Of a DNA stretch of 64,000 nucleotides, positions 1 through 10,661 are shown in pieces. The stretch's first letter is position 1, and each line of letters opens with the position of its first letter. Origin of the DNA: Morella rubra (taxonomy: Eukaryota > Streptophyta > Magnoliopsida > Fagales > Myricaceae); NCBI GenBank assembly GCA_003952965.2, contig CM025852.1:5619209-5683208 (forward strand). Direction: 5' to 3'. Position numbers and translations under genes: made by a program. Below the pieces are notes generated by a model. That model did no database searches and was not told where the DNA came from. It was given only the letters and a program-made list of their open reading frames with translations.

Positions 1-535
1 CTTGGTGTGGGTTAAAATGGGTCATTCGAATGGCTTCAATTAGGTCTTGTAAGTTTTGCTGTATTCAAGTCACTGAATTATAAGTGTTGATTTTCTACTA
101 GATTGGTTAAGTGGCGTAGCGCCTGAAGTAGTTTTTTCCCTATTGAAAGAGTTCCTTATAGGGTTTTTCACTTCGTAAACAAATCGCTTATGTTCCTTGT
201 GTTTGTGTGATTGTTTGCATTCTTTTCCTCTCATATTTTCTTATTCATTAATTAGCTTTAGATAATTTTGAATCTAGGTTGGTTGCATGTGATTCTTGGT
301 TTAAAAGAATTGATAAAGATTTAGTTGCACACCAAGTGTTTGAGGAAAAGCCCATTTGATCTTAAAACTTGTTAAATTGATCAAAGTCTATGTTAATTGA
401 GTATGTTTAGAGTTGCTTGACATTATTCAGATCTGTTCATGTTCATGTCATTGTTCGTGTGAAGATTTACATTGGGATATGCGTGTAGGGGTGTGTTAGG
501 TTGTGCTGAAAATTTTAATTTTTTATTCACCCCCT
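1..535. mobile_element. LTR-retrotransposon-like fragment
   Basis: The stretch has the texture of a plant Copia LTR: a segment around 110-215 reads like the usual 'GTGGCGTAGCGCC ... GGGTTTTTCAC ... GTAAACAAATC' LTR core, and it ends with TTATTCACCCCCTCCTAG near 522-540, where many Copia LTRs finish just before the primer-binding site. No reading frame and no target duplication could be found, and the left edge is outside the window. The assignment rests on recalled resemblance only. Confidence 0.35.
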
Positions 536-721
536 CCTAGGTAATTGTAAGGGTCTAAACCATGCTTCACAATAAGAATATGCGAAAGATAATTAGCATA
601 TATGTGGAAATATCAAAAGCATGGTGGATATATCTAAATAGTCACAATCTCAAAATCTATTTGGAGTGGACTAATAATTTTAGTTTTGGCACGAACATTT
701 TGTTCCATAAACTATTCTTTT

Positions 722-2000
722 TGTAATACCCCATCCTGAAAAAGGTATTAAATGAGTAATTTGAATTTTAAACGAAGAGATAAGGGCTTAATTCTATTTT
801 TTATTTTTGGATAGAGGATTGAATCGTATTTTCAAATTTAAAGGTGCTGAGATGAGATGTGATCTATATTTGAATTTAAAGGTTTAGATAGAGATTTGAT
901 CCTAAGTTTGAATTTAAAGATTAAGATATGGATAATGATAATGATTACTTTTATATTTGAATTTAAAAGATATATGGATACGAATCTTATATTTGAATTT
1001 TAAAGTGATGGATAAAGATATGTTTGAATTTTAAAAGTTGAAGAGATCGAGGTTAATAAATGGTCGCAAAGAATGTATATTGGAGACCAAAATTTAGATT
1101 GAGGTGGTGCTACTGGGTTCCAAGAGATTGTTCGGCATTATTGGAGAAGTTTTAAAGATTGGTTAAGCGTTTGAGGTAAGTGGTTCTTCAATGGAATTTT
1201 TAAACATGTACCGTATTTTATATGGTTTTGATGTATTATTTGGGGAACTGAACAAATTTTGGTAAAATGAGATTGTCGAGATTTCATGAAATTCAATTGA
1301 AATATTTATAACTTGTTTTGGTGAGCATGCTGTGAAAATTGTCCTTGTGCTGGTGATATATCTCTATGGTTTGTGTGGCCAATTTATCCATGTGGTCTGT
1401 GGCCAATTTGATACCCCACATGATATTTGGATATCTTTGTAGCTTGGAGGTCTGTGTGGCCTAGAGGTCTGTGTGACCATTGGTGATTTCCCTATATTAT
1501 GTGGCCTTGGATATTTTTGTTACAAACTTGTATTTTGGATTTGGTATGCTCACGGTGTTTTATTTTGGATTTCGGTTATTGTGATAAAATTGTCTTTTTC
1601 CAACCCTCATTGACTTGCTACTTACTGAGCTAGTCGTAGCTCACCATTTATTCTTATATTTTTCAAAGTTGGCAAAATTAGAGATGTTCAAGGAGCATCA
1701 TATAGATTTGTGTTTTGAATACGTGTTTTGCAAGAGTATTTTTGGAGATTAATTTTGGAAAGTTTTTATTGTAATTCTTTTGGGAGATCTTCATCGATGT
1801 TGGAAAATATCGGATATTCTAATGTAAATTATAGGGCTCAGATTGATATTTGTGGGCTTTTTATAGTTTATGAATATTTTGATGAGGTTGTAATAATTAG
1901 TTTTGAAATATTAGGGCCCAGATAAATGATTAGTCATAGTAAAAAAAGCTTTATTTTATACGGAAATCTTTCCGTATAGAGTTTAGACCAGGGCATTACA
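722..2000. mobile_element. Solo LTR (Gypsy-type) with 5-bp target duplication
   Basis: The element begins TGTAATACCCC and ends GGGCATTACA, so it has TG...CA ends inside a short imperfect inverted repeat. It is flanked on both sides by CTTTT (717-721 and 2001-2005), a perfect 5-bp target-site duplication. Near 1620-1645 it carries the ACTGAGCTAGTCGTAGCTCACC-like block often seen in plant Gypsy LTRs. No internal gag-pol follows, so this is a solo LTR of 1279 bp left after LTR-LTR recombination. The short frame at 1728-1925 inside it is not a gene. Confidence 0.85.
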
Positions 2001-2005
2001 CTTTT

Positions 2006-2422
2006 CGTCTCAAAAAATTTTTAGGGACAAAAATAACTTGTCACGTCCTAATAATCTCGTTCCAATAGATCTTTTGGTATGAAAATTATATATGTTTCTT
2101 CATAAATATACTTTTTTTGCTATAAAACATAAATATTGAAATATTGAAAGTACTGCACTTTAATTAGGACAAATAAAGTTATAACTTTTTACCTCTAAAA
2201 GAAAGCTTGATGTACGTCGACCTCCATCAGAATCCATTTTCTTCTGCCTAACTCATTATTAAAGGAGTCGCAGGAAGTAATCTTAGGTGCAATTTATGCT
2301 ATACTAATAAGGCTAGCTTTTGCTTGCCCAACATTGGAAGCTGTTAATTATAAATAAAGCTTAAGGTGCTTATTCAACAAGTTAAAGGGTACAAACAAGA
2401 AATAATCCTAGGCATTGCTGAA
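2006..2422. other. Intergenic spacer
   Basis: AT-rich sequence between the solo LTR and the Mutator-like element. No gene, RNA or repeat was recognised. Confidence 0.5.
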
Positions 2423-2490
2423 ATAGATCATCAATGTAGAAAAGTGAAGTAACTAAGTACAATTTGTGCCATTAGCAAAATTAATCAAAC

Positions 2491-2800
2491 GTTCCATGTG
2501 GTTCCACCTTCAATGATTTAGTTCATGAGGTCTCCAATCTAATGCATAAAGATTCCTCCATCCATACTTTCATTACTCTCCTAACGGAATAGGCTAATAT
2601 GTTATTTTTTAAACACGTTAGCTACCCACCCCCATTTTTCAAACACGTAGAATGCGAGTGAAAAAAAAAAAGATGTGGAGGCCCCATCTTCCATTGATGC
2701 ACATTTTCCCCTAAATCACCTTATACCCTAACACCTCCCCTCCTCCTATTTCACTTTTCCCCTAAATCACCAAAAGCCCTAAAATTTATGAATGTCGTTT
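2491..2800 (+). repeat. Left terminal inverted repeat of the MULE
   Basis: It pairs with the complement of 9340-9682. Shared blocks include CCATGTGG, TTCCACCTTCAATGAT, AATAGGCT and a C/T-rich inner part with 'CCCCTAAATCAC'. The 'cccctaaatcac' phrase occurs twice inside this arm (about 2709 and 2759). Confidence 0.75.
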
Positions 2801-3115
2801 GAAATCAATCTCTAAGAATCTTAAATCAAACCCATGAACCCATTTGTGCTACTAAAACTCAACCCTTTGTAAACCCTTTTTTGCAACTCACAAACCCATG
2901 AACCCGCAACCCAGAAGTGCTCTTTTCAATTGTGTAACTAAAGTTTTTAGGAAGACTTTGACCCAAGTGGTAGGTAACGTGATGTTTCTCCCTATTTATA
3001 ACTCTCAATGCAAAACCTTAGACCCAAGCAGTAGGACATTAGACCTAGTTTGTATATTTGATTGTTGTCAGCTCGAGAAGGGTCACTCTACAAATGCAAG
3101 CTCATTTTTTAGTCG

Positions 3116-3615
3116 GTTCTATGGACTTTAGTGAAGAAAACGACAAGAACAGTTAGAGAACATTTGCTTAAAGTGTTATTTAGTTTAGTAGTCCCCCACT
3201 AAAAGTTCTATGATGTGTGATTGTAGAAAATGTGAAACATGATGGATACTTAGTTTAGTGGTCCCCACTAAAAGTGTTAAAAATAGCAAAATATTTTGTT
3301 TGCTTGGTTTAATAGCTGCTGCTTTAGTTTCATTTAATGGCTATTGGACTTGTTTGGTTTAATGTATTGGTTCTATGGACTTTAGTGAAGAAAACGACAA
3401 GAACAGTGAGAGAACATCTGCTTAAAGTGTTATTTAGTTTAGTGGTCCCCAACTAAAAGTTCTATGATGTGTGATTGTAGAAAATGTGAAACATGATGGA
3501 TACTTAGTTCAGTGGTCCCCACTAAAAGTGTTAAAAATAGCAAAATATTTTGTTTGCTTGGTTTAATAACTGATGCTTTAGTTTCATTTAATGGCTATTG
3601 GTCTTGTTTGGTTTA
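3116..3615. repeat. 254-bp tandem duplication
   Basis: The sequence starting GTTCTATGGACTTTAGTGAAG at 3116 recurs from about 3370. The two copies run nearly identically through GAAAACGACAAGAACAG, the AAAAGTGTTAAAAATAGC block and the TTTCATTTAATGGC block. The copies differ by a few substitutions, so the duplication is fairly young. It lies in the untranslated 5' part of the MULE. Confidence 0.85.
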
Positions 3616-4113
3616 ATTTGTAGTATTACATCTTAGCCATAGGTGCTGGTTTAATTTTTGCTACAATTTACTCATTGGCCCCATTATGGACATACTATTT
3701 TATAATAGTTATTATCAGCTAATAATGCAAAGATACATGTCACTCTACATGATCTTCATCTCTTGGTGGCATTAATATGTTGCAAGATGTTTATCAAATG
3801 TTAGAATCAAGCTCCTTTTGTTTCTTCTCTAGTTTCAAATAGCCAATTATTTGCTTTCTCCATCATGATGTACCTCAATCATGACTCATATCTTGGTTGG
3901 TTTTTATAAACTTTCAGAGGTTACTTGTATTACTTGTTGTTAAAATGTTTTGTTATCTATCTCAATTTAGTTGGGTGTTTTAGTATTTGCAAAATTTGAA
4001 ACTGATGTTATTGTTTTCTATCAAGGCTAGCATGTTGTGGCAGTTTAGTACTCATTGTTACTTTAGTATTAACTAAGTTCTTAGCTTTGCTTTGTAACAT
4101 ATGGGTTATGCTG

Positions 4114-6290
4114 CTTAAAGTCCATTATGTATATTAGTTTCATTAAAGTATTTTAACTATTATCTTTGTCACTCATTTTATAGAAATGTTGCACATATAC
4201 ATGTATCATGGGAGTAGTCTAAACTTCGTACATAGGGACTACGTAGAAGGAGAGGTTGTGGACCTCGAACTCCACGATCTAGATTACATATCAACTACAA
4301 CATTCCATGAGTATATGAAGTTGAGGATGATGACTTCGATGGTGGGTTTAGCTCACTAGATTTTGATAAAAATGAAAGGATTGTCAAGGAGCACCTAAGT
4401 GTGCTTCATGTATACAGCATGGACTAGAAGAACCTGAATTTGTACCGGTGGAGTCTCATCCCCTTGCATCCCTCACCATTAAGGGTATTGACATTGTTGC
4501 AGCCATAGAGGATGGTGGCATTGGTAGCAACATTGGAGTTTTCAATCCTAGTCTCCTATTTTTCATATTTTATTACTATGTTCTTACATATTAATAGATG
4601 TCTTCCTTCTGTTATACTAATGAAGATGAAGTTGAGTTACAAAATAACGAAGGCTCGTAATAGTGAGTCTTCTATCACCTTCGAGTTGAGGATCTATGTA
4701 CCTACATCACCAAGGTGATGGACTAATTAGAGGATTTGGAGGCAAAAGTTCATCTTCAATCTAGCCTAGAGATGAGCCCGTCAGTGATGAGTCAAATACT
4801 TTGCACCTATTCATAAGGTCATTGCCCATGCCATGTGATGGCATGGTTTGGATGTGTGCTTTCCACTAGTTGTTATGCCAGCTGCATAGCTTGAGCGATA
4901 GTGACAATGACGATGAAATGAGGACTTATAATATTTATTCACCGGCTGAAATTTAAGATGAAACTATTTAAGCTTTAGTTTTGCATCTTTGTCACAATCA
5001 TTTGTATATGAAATGTATGCACTAAACATGTTCGTCATATGGGAGGAGTCTAAACTTAGAGGTTGTAGGCACTTTGTAACTTACGTTTATGGTTAGCTTA
5101 AAGTCCATTATGTATATTAGTTTCATTAAAGTATTTTAACTATTATCTTTGTCACTCATTTTATAGAAATGTTGCACATATACATGTATCATGGGAGTAG
5201 TCTAAACTTCGTACATAGGGACTACGTAGAAGGAGAGGTTGTGGACCTCGAACTCCACGATCTAGATTACATATCAACTACAACATTCCACGAGTATGTG
5301 AAGTTGAGGATGATGACTTCGATGGTGGGTTTAGCTCACTAGATTTTGATAAAAATGTTCTATGTTTGCTTGAAAGGATTGTCAAGGAGCACCTAAGTGT
5401 GCTTCATGTATACGTGGAGCATGGACTAGAAGAACCTGAATTTGTACCAGTGGAGTCTCATCCCCTTGCATCCCTCACCATTAAGGGTATTGACATTGTT
5501 GCAGCCATAGAGGATGGTGGCATTGGCAGCAACATTGGAGTTTTCAATCCTAGTCTCGTATTTTTCATATTTTATTACTATGTTCTTACATATTAATAGA
5601 TGTCTTCCTTCTGTAAGCAAGCGGATAACATACTAATGAAGATGAAGTTGAGTTACAAAATAACGAGTGCCCTGAGGCTCGTAATAGTGAGTCTTCGAGT
5701 GTTGAGGATGAAGTTGGTGGTGAGTATCAAGTTGGTAGTGAACCTTCGAGTGGTGAGGATCAAGTTGGTGGTAAGAATGTACCTACATACCGTGAGAATG
5801 AAGTTGGTGAAGACCAAGGTGATGGACCTAATAGGATAGAGGATTTGGAGGCAAAAGTTCATCATGATTGGGTAATGAAAGGATCAATCTAGCAAGAGTG
5901 ATAGTGATAATAATGTGGGAGGGACTAGAGATGAGCCCGTCTGTGACTCTTTTGAGTCAAATACTAAAGCATTAGAGCTATACCACCTATTCTAAATAAA
6001 GATAAGGTCATTGCCCATGCCAATGTGATGGCATGGTTTGGATGTGTGCTTTCCACTAGTAGAGCCCAGGATGTTAATGCACCACCTAACCATGAGTTAA
6101 GTGAGAAGCTGCATAGCTTGAGCGATAGTGACAATGATGGCGATGAAATGAGGACTTCTAATCAGAGGCCAGATTTCAAAGAATTCAATTAAAGGGATTT
6201 GGAGTTGAATAAAAAGATTTGGATGGTGGACCGGCTGAAATTTAAAGATGTGAAACTATTTAAGCTCCCATTGAAGCAGTTTTGCATCTA
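4114..6290 (+). repeat. Tandem duplication of transposase 5' part, first copy eroded
   Basis: Copy 1 (4114 to about 4990) and copy 2 (5097 to about 6290) start with the same CTTAAAGTCCATTATG block and stay collinear through the whole N-terminal transposase region. Copy 1 is about 320 bp shorter because of many separate internal gaps: for example it lacks TTCTATGTTTGCTTG-like sequence after AAAAATG, four bases in the GTATAC...AGCATGG stretch, and most of the acidic repeat coding for DEVGG-like residues. Between them, 4990-5096 contains another degraded start of the same unit. Confidence 0.8.
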
Positions 6291-7020
6291 GAATAGGTTT
6301 GATTACAAGTATATCAAGAATGATAAGTTGAGGGTAACGGCCAAATGTAGAGAGACATTAAATTTATATGTTGTAGAGGCTAGAGATAAGCTCGTACTCT
6401 TCATGACAGAAATTATTTAGAAAGCACTTATGAATCCATGCGAAACAAGAAGGAATCAATAAGGCAACATTTGACATGTCCTCAGATACAATTGAATTTG
6501 GAGAGGAATAAGAGTAAAAGGAGACATTACATATGTAGATGGGGCGATGGGGTTGAGTTCGAGGTGGACCACCACACAAAGTCATGGAGGGTAGTCAATA
6601 TGCGTTATAAGAGTTGTTCATGTGGTCGATGGCAAGTGAGTGCATTCATTGTCCACATCTCATTTGTGCAAAACATTATACCCGCCGAGTGCCGGAAGAT
6701 TTTGTTGATGACTACTTCCGCATTGACGCATAGCTGAGGTCTAATGAACCAATCATACATGTTATGCTTAGACCTAAACATTGACCAAGAGTAATGGAGC
6801 ACGATCCTATATTGCCCCCACTGGTGAAAGTACGGATAGGAAGGCCAATGAAGGTACAAAGGTAAGCTAAGGACGAGCCCCTACTACCAGAAGTGTTACT
6901 AGAGCTAGATATGTTATTAAGTGTGATACATGTGGGACAGTTGGCCACAATGCTCGAAAATGCAAGCTACCTCCAAAAGCAAACCAAAGGATATACCCCA
7001 AGAAGTCGAGTAAAAAAAAA
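4185..7020 (+). pseudogene. mudrA-like MULE transposase, broken
   Basis: Transposase of the Mutator superfamily; in an intact element it cuts and reinserts DNA at the terminal inverted repeats in the nucleus. Visible parts in order: an N-terminal stretch reading HVYHGSSLNFVHRDYVEGEV (from about 4197 and again from about 5180); a DBD_Tnp_Mut-like (PF03108) part with KNDKLRVTAKC near 6325; a SWIM zinc-finger part with CSCGRWQVS near 6617-6643, followed in another frame by GIHCPHLICAKH-like sequence; and a CCHC zinc knuckle CDTCGTVGHNARKC near 6926-6967. The central DDE catalytic domain is absent: the text jumps from KCRE to the C-terminal part near 6360-6440. Stops and frameshifts interrupt all frames. 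The family call is firm; activity is excluded. Confidence 0.8.
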
Positions 7021-7720
7021 GTATCAACCGTAAGTGATTAAATTATTTTATTTATGTACATCTCCAAACGTATTTAATGTAAGAAATTTAAGGACTTATA
7101 TTGAGACTTTTTAAGATGTGACTAGCACTTCGACAATACAATAGGGGGACCCAAGAAAAAACAACTTAAAAGAAGCGAAAGAAGAAAATGACCACTACTA
7201 AGGCAATAAGTCTTGGAAAATAATTAATCTCAATTTGTTGCATTTTGTTAGATAAGAATTAGCTAACCAAATTACTTCATTTTGAAATATGTTTTGATGT
7301 GTGTAGGATGGGGAGGAGACTTCAAATGTAGCTGAAGGAGGGTTACAGAATAAACGAAAACAACAAAACAAGAAATCAAAGGTAAAGAAAGCAACCACTA
7401 CATGTAGGGTCTCATCAACTTCATTCGGGATTATGAAACATGGAGACTAATATTTTTTATGGATGTTTTTATGTACAAATTTTTTTTTTTTTTGATGATT
7501 TAAACGCTTGTTTGTTAAAAGGCAATGTTGGCGAAAGTGAGGGGGCTCAACCCACTACGCGAAAGAGGACGCAGATTGAAAGTTCTGGAATGGGAGGCGC
7601 GGTGAAATCTACTCAAGGATATGTTGTCAGAAGTTATTTTTAGGAGGATAGAAGAAGTCTGTTAGGTTTTGGTTAGGTGGTCATTTTGTGAATTATGGTT
7701 TATATTGTATATGACAGATT
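7021..7720 (+). other. MULE 3' region, no intact gene
   Basis: The region contains short lysine-rich frames continuing the transposase tail (KKR/KKQ-rich reading around 7150-7400) separated by intron-like T-rich stretches. No domain is recognisable. A frame at 7440-7643 reaches a stop without known similarity. Confidence 0.35.
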
Positions 7721-8000
7721 ACAATATGTATGGGTAGGTTTTTTTATGTACAAATTTTAGCAAATGTATGTCCAGATTTGATACTTGTGTTGGACGAACT
7801 ACAATATGTATGGGCAGATTTTTTGATGTGCAAATTTTAGCACATGTATGTCTAGATATGATGCTTGTGTTAGCAGATTGCAATATGTATGAACATGTTT
7901 TTTTATGGACAGATTTTTAGTAAGTGTATGCACAGATTTGATTCTATCATGGGCAAGTTACAATATGTATGGGCAGATTGTTAGTTTTTTAATCTATTTT
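7721..8000. repeat. About 80-bp tandem repeat, 3.5 copies
   Basis: The phrase CAATATGTATG recurs at 7722, 7802, 7881 and 7961, each time followed by a T-run, an ATG(T/G)ACAAATTTTAG-like block and a GTATG(T/C)(C/A)AGAT block. The spacing is 79-80 bp. The copies are diverged by substitutions. Confidence 0.85.
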
Positions 8001-9339
8001 GTCATTTTGCAACTATATAATGGATACATTTTATTTGCAATGAATGTGGGCAGAATAAGCCAATTTTTATGGTAGCTTGGTGTTAAATTAGTTGAATATG
8101 CATTTTAGGTTATTATTAGTCTGTTGTAATTTGTTAGTATTCTCTTGGCATTTGTGGATATACTATTAGCTGAGTATTTGATGGGCAAAGTATGCTAAAC
8201 TTTATCTCGCATTTATCTGGATATACACTACTAAGATTTGATGGGCAGGACATGTAAAATTACTACTAAAATTTATTTAGATATACAATCTCTTGAAATG
8301 CTTCAAGCCTGAGAACCCCATACATATATACAATGGGAGTATGAACCTCATACATATATACAACAATTTTGAAAATGGCACAATCTATATTTGTTGGATA
8401 CACTCCAAATACACCAAATCGTCAAAGTCATTCCGTCAAATACAACAAATTATCAAATTCATTCAAATACATGTTCAACTTCCTAAATGGACTATCAAAT
8501 ATATGAATTTATTGAATAAAACATCAAAGGCCAGTCACAATGGACTAATTTATGCATTGACCCTCATCTACACCAGATACCAACGCTTATGAGAACAGCC
8601 AAAAAGAACATCCAAGATCCAACCAAACAAATTGTCAAAGAAATTATGCTTGCGAATTTGGTCTTCCATTGTCTTCATCTTCTTAACAATAGTTGGCGAT
8701 ATTTCTTGACTACGTGAACAGGTTGGTGGATCCACCCCCAATAAGTAGATGCCATGTTCATCCAATCACTAATTACCATCTCTGGCAACAAAGGAGCATT
8801 AATGTCTGCCTCTAATGAATCCCCACCCCCGCGCGGAAAAATTACCTCATCCTAGTTAGGCATCATGTAATGTCCGTTCAAACCCAAAAGAAAGAGCTCA
8901 AATTGTAGAAAATGAAAGGCATCTTTGTTGATAAAGAAGCATGCACCCAAACAAATACAACTAACAAACCAGCAAAGAATGGGTAGTTTATATGTTTTTT
9001 TGTCAAAGAATGGATAGTTTTTTCCCTCCAAATCTTATGCAACGGAATAGGCAGAACATGGATCAAATTCAATCGGTCAAAAACGATATTATTCAACATG
9101 TAAGGAGCTCGAGCATACCAAGTCGACTGAGTACTGAGGGTAGCCATAAAAATGCCTTCTAGGGTTCGAATCCATCAACAAAGTGTTCGAGGAAGCCTAA
9201 AGATCGCATTGACACACCAGTGAAACACCACTTCACTGCAACTCGCTTGGTCGTTGCTTCCTTCCATTCCAAACGAACGACAAAAATGAAGTAGTTGAGT
9301 CCATGTGAGAATAGAGTGTTTAGTGTATTTTTATTGGTG
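8001..9339. other. MULE interior between transposase and right inverted repeat
   Basis: AT-rich sequence. Short frames exist on the minus strand (8568-8765 and 8878-9147), but no protein family is recognised and neither looks conserved. It may contain captured host sequence, which could not be identified. Confidence 0.4.
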
Positions 9340-9682
9340 AAATTTGGGGGATTTTGGAATTGGGGCGTCTTTGTGTGATTGAGGAATTAGGGCTCATAAG
9401 ATTTGGAGGGAATGTGAAATCCAAGGGGGAGGTAAGGGAGAAAAGGACATTGTCGATTTTTTTTTTTTTTTTTTTTGTGTAGTCCACATGTTTAAAAAAT
9501 GTCATCTAAAGCTTGTCCCCATGTTTAAAAAATAAAATGTCAGCCTATTCTGTTAGGAGAAAAAAGAAGGTATGGACAAAAGGACCTTTGTGCATCAGAT
9601 TGGTGACCTCAGGGACTAGATCATTGAAGGTGGAACCAAGGGGACCAAATTGTTACAAAGTGAAACCACATGGACCATTTGA
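9340..9682 (-). repeat. Right terminal inverted repeat of the MULE
   Basis: This is the complement of the left arm (2491-2800). It retains about 30 bp (around 9635-9668) that the left arm has lost. A run of 19 T lies inside it near 9458-9476. Confidence 0.75.
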
Positions 9683-9748
9683 GCAATTATACTGCAATAG
9701 ATCATCCATGAAGTTACGTGAAGTGACTTAAGTACAATTGGTACCATT

Positions 9749-10661
9749 TAATAAAACAAAAATAATATAGTTTGTTTATTAGAGTGACAAGCTAGTTAGC
9801 TTCGGCCTCCTCCCTCCTCTCCACAAAGAGAAAAAAACCGTTTATAATTTTGTCAAGCATATATCTGAATTAGTTTAAGAATATAAAAAGTAGCACAAAG
9901 ATGAAATAAGATAACTTGAATCAATCTCTATTCAATGCATTGCAAGAGATGATTTTCCAACCTAGATTCAATGAATTGCACCAAATTAGCCTATGAACTC
10001 TAGAAAACTTAAGTTCAAGAGTTCCCAAGGGCAAAAGTCACCACTTAGTCTCAAGTTGAATGAATAATCCTCAGGGTTACGACTAATTTAACTTAACTAG
10101 AAAAATCCTAATGCTAATTGACTCTTAAGCGCTTATTTACTTTTATTCGAAATTATAAAATTATCATTAACTTAAATATTCCCAAAATGTCAGCCTATTA
10201 AACAGGATAATTCTGTTGTGACCATAACAACATTAATTACAGTGTGACTTTAAGCGGTGCAAAAACCTCTTGAGTCTTTTCTGAGAGTGACCGAAGCACA
10301 GAGTGGTTCAACGATCAAATAAAAAAGTGGTGAACCTGTTGAACTATTCCTTCTATAGGAAGTAGTACAGCTCCAGTAACAATACATTGCCAATTGGAAA
10401 AGGGACAAAAAATAAAAGCTTAAAGAATACAAAATTGTGGTGAGAAATGGTAATAGGGAAATATTGCAGCATCTGATCAGTTGGCTTCTGCTTCAGGAAA
10501 AGTGAGGTATCTCGCTTTGCTAGAATATGGTGGCCTGATAACGCATTCCACTGGCTACTATTCTGATGTCATTCTCTCCACCTAAGAAGCATTTAATAAA
10601 TCGATTCTTTTTACAAGTGGCTGAGGTCGATTTTCCACTACAGTTCTAGTACTTAAACCAG
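9749..10661. other. Intergenic, upstream of the WAT1-related gene
   Basis: AT-rich non-coding DNA with no recognised repeat. It should contain the promoter of the WAT1-related gene, but no convincing TATA box could be placed. Confidence 0.5.

Larger units (their letters stand above)
2423..9748. mobile_element. Decayed MuDR-type Mutator-like element (MULE)
   Basis: Two long inverted repeats (about 2491-2800 and 9340-9682) bracket remnants of a mudrA-like transposase. Matching inverted segments include a block reading TTCCACCTTCAATGAT on the left and its complement on the right, and CTAACGGAATAGGCT on the left against the complement of AGCCTATTCTGTTAG on the right. The left repeat lacks about 30 bp present in the right one. 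Outside the inverted repeats, 2423-2473 and 9697-9748 match each other in direct orientation. No clean 9-bp target duplication was identified, so the outer limits are approximate. The interior has collected several tandem duplications and the element is almost certainly immobile by itself. Confidence 0.8.
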
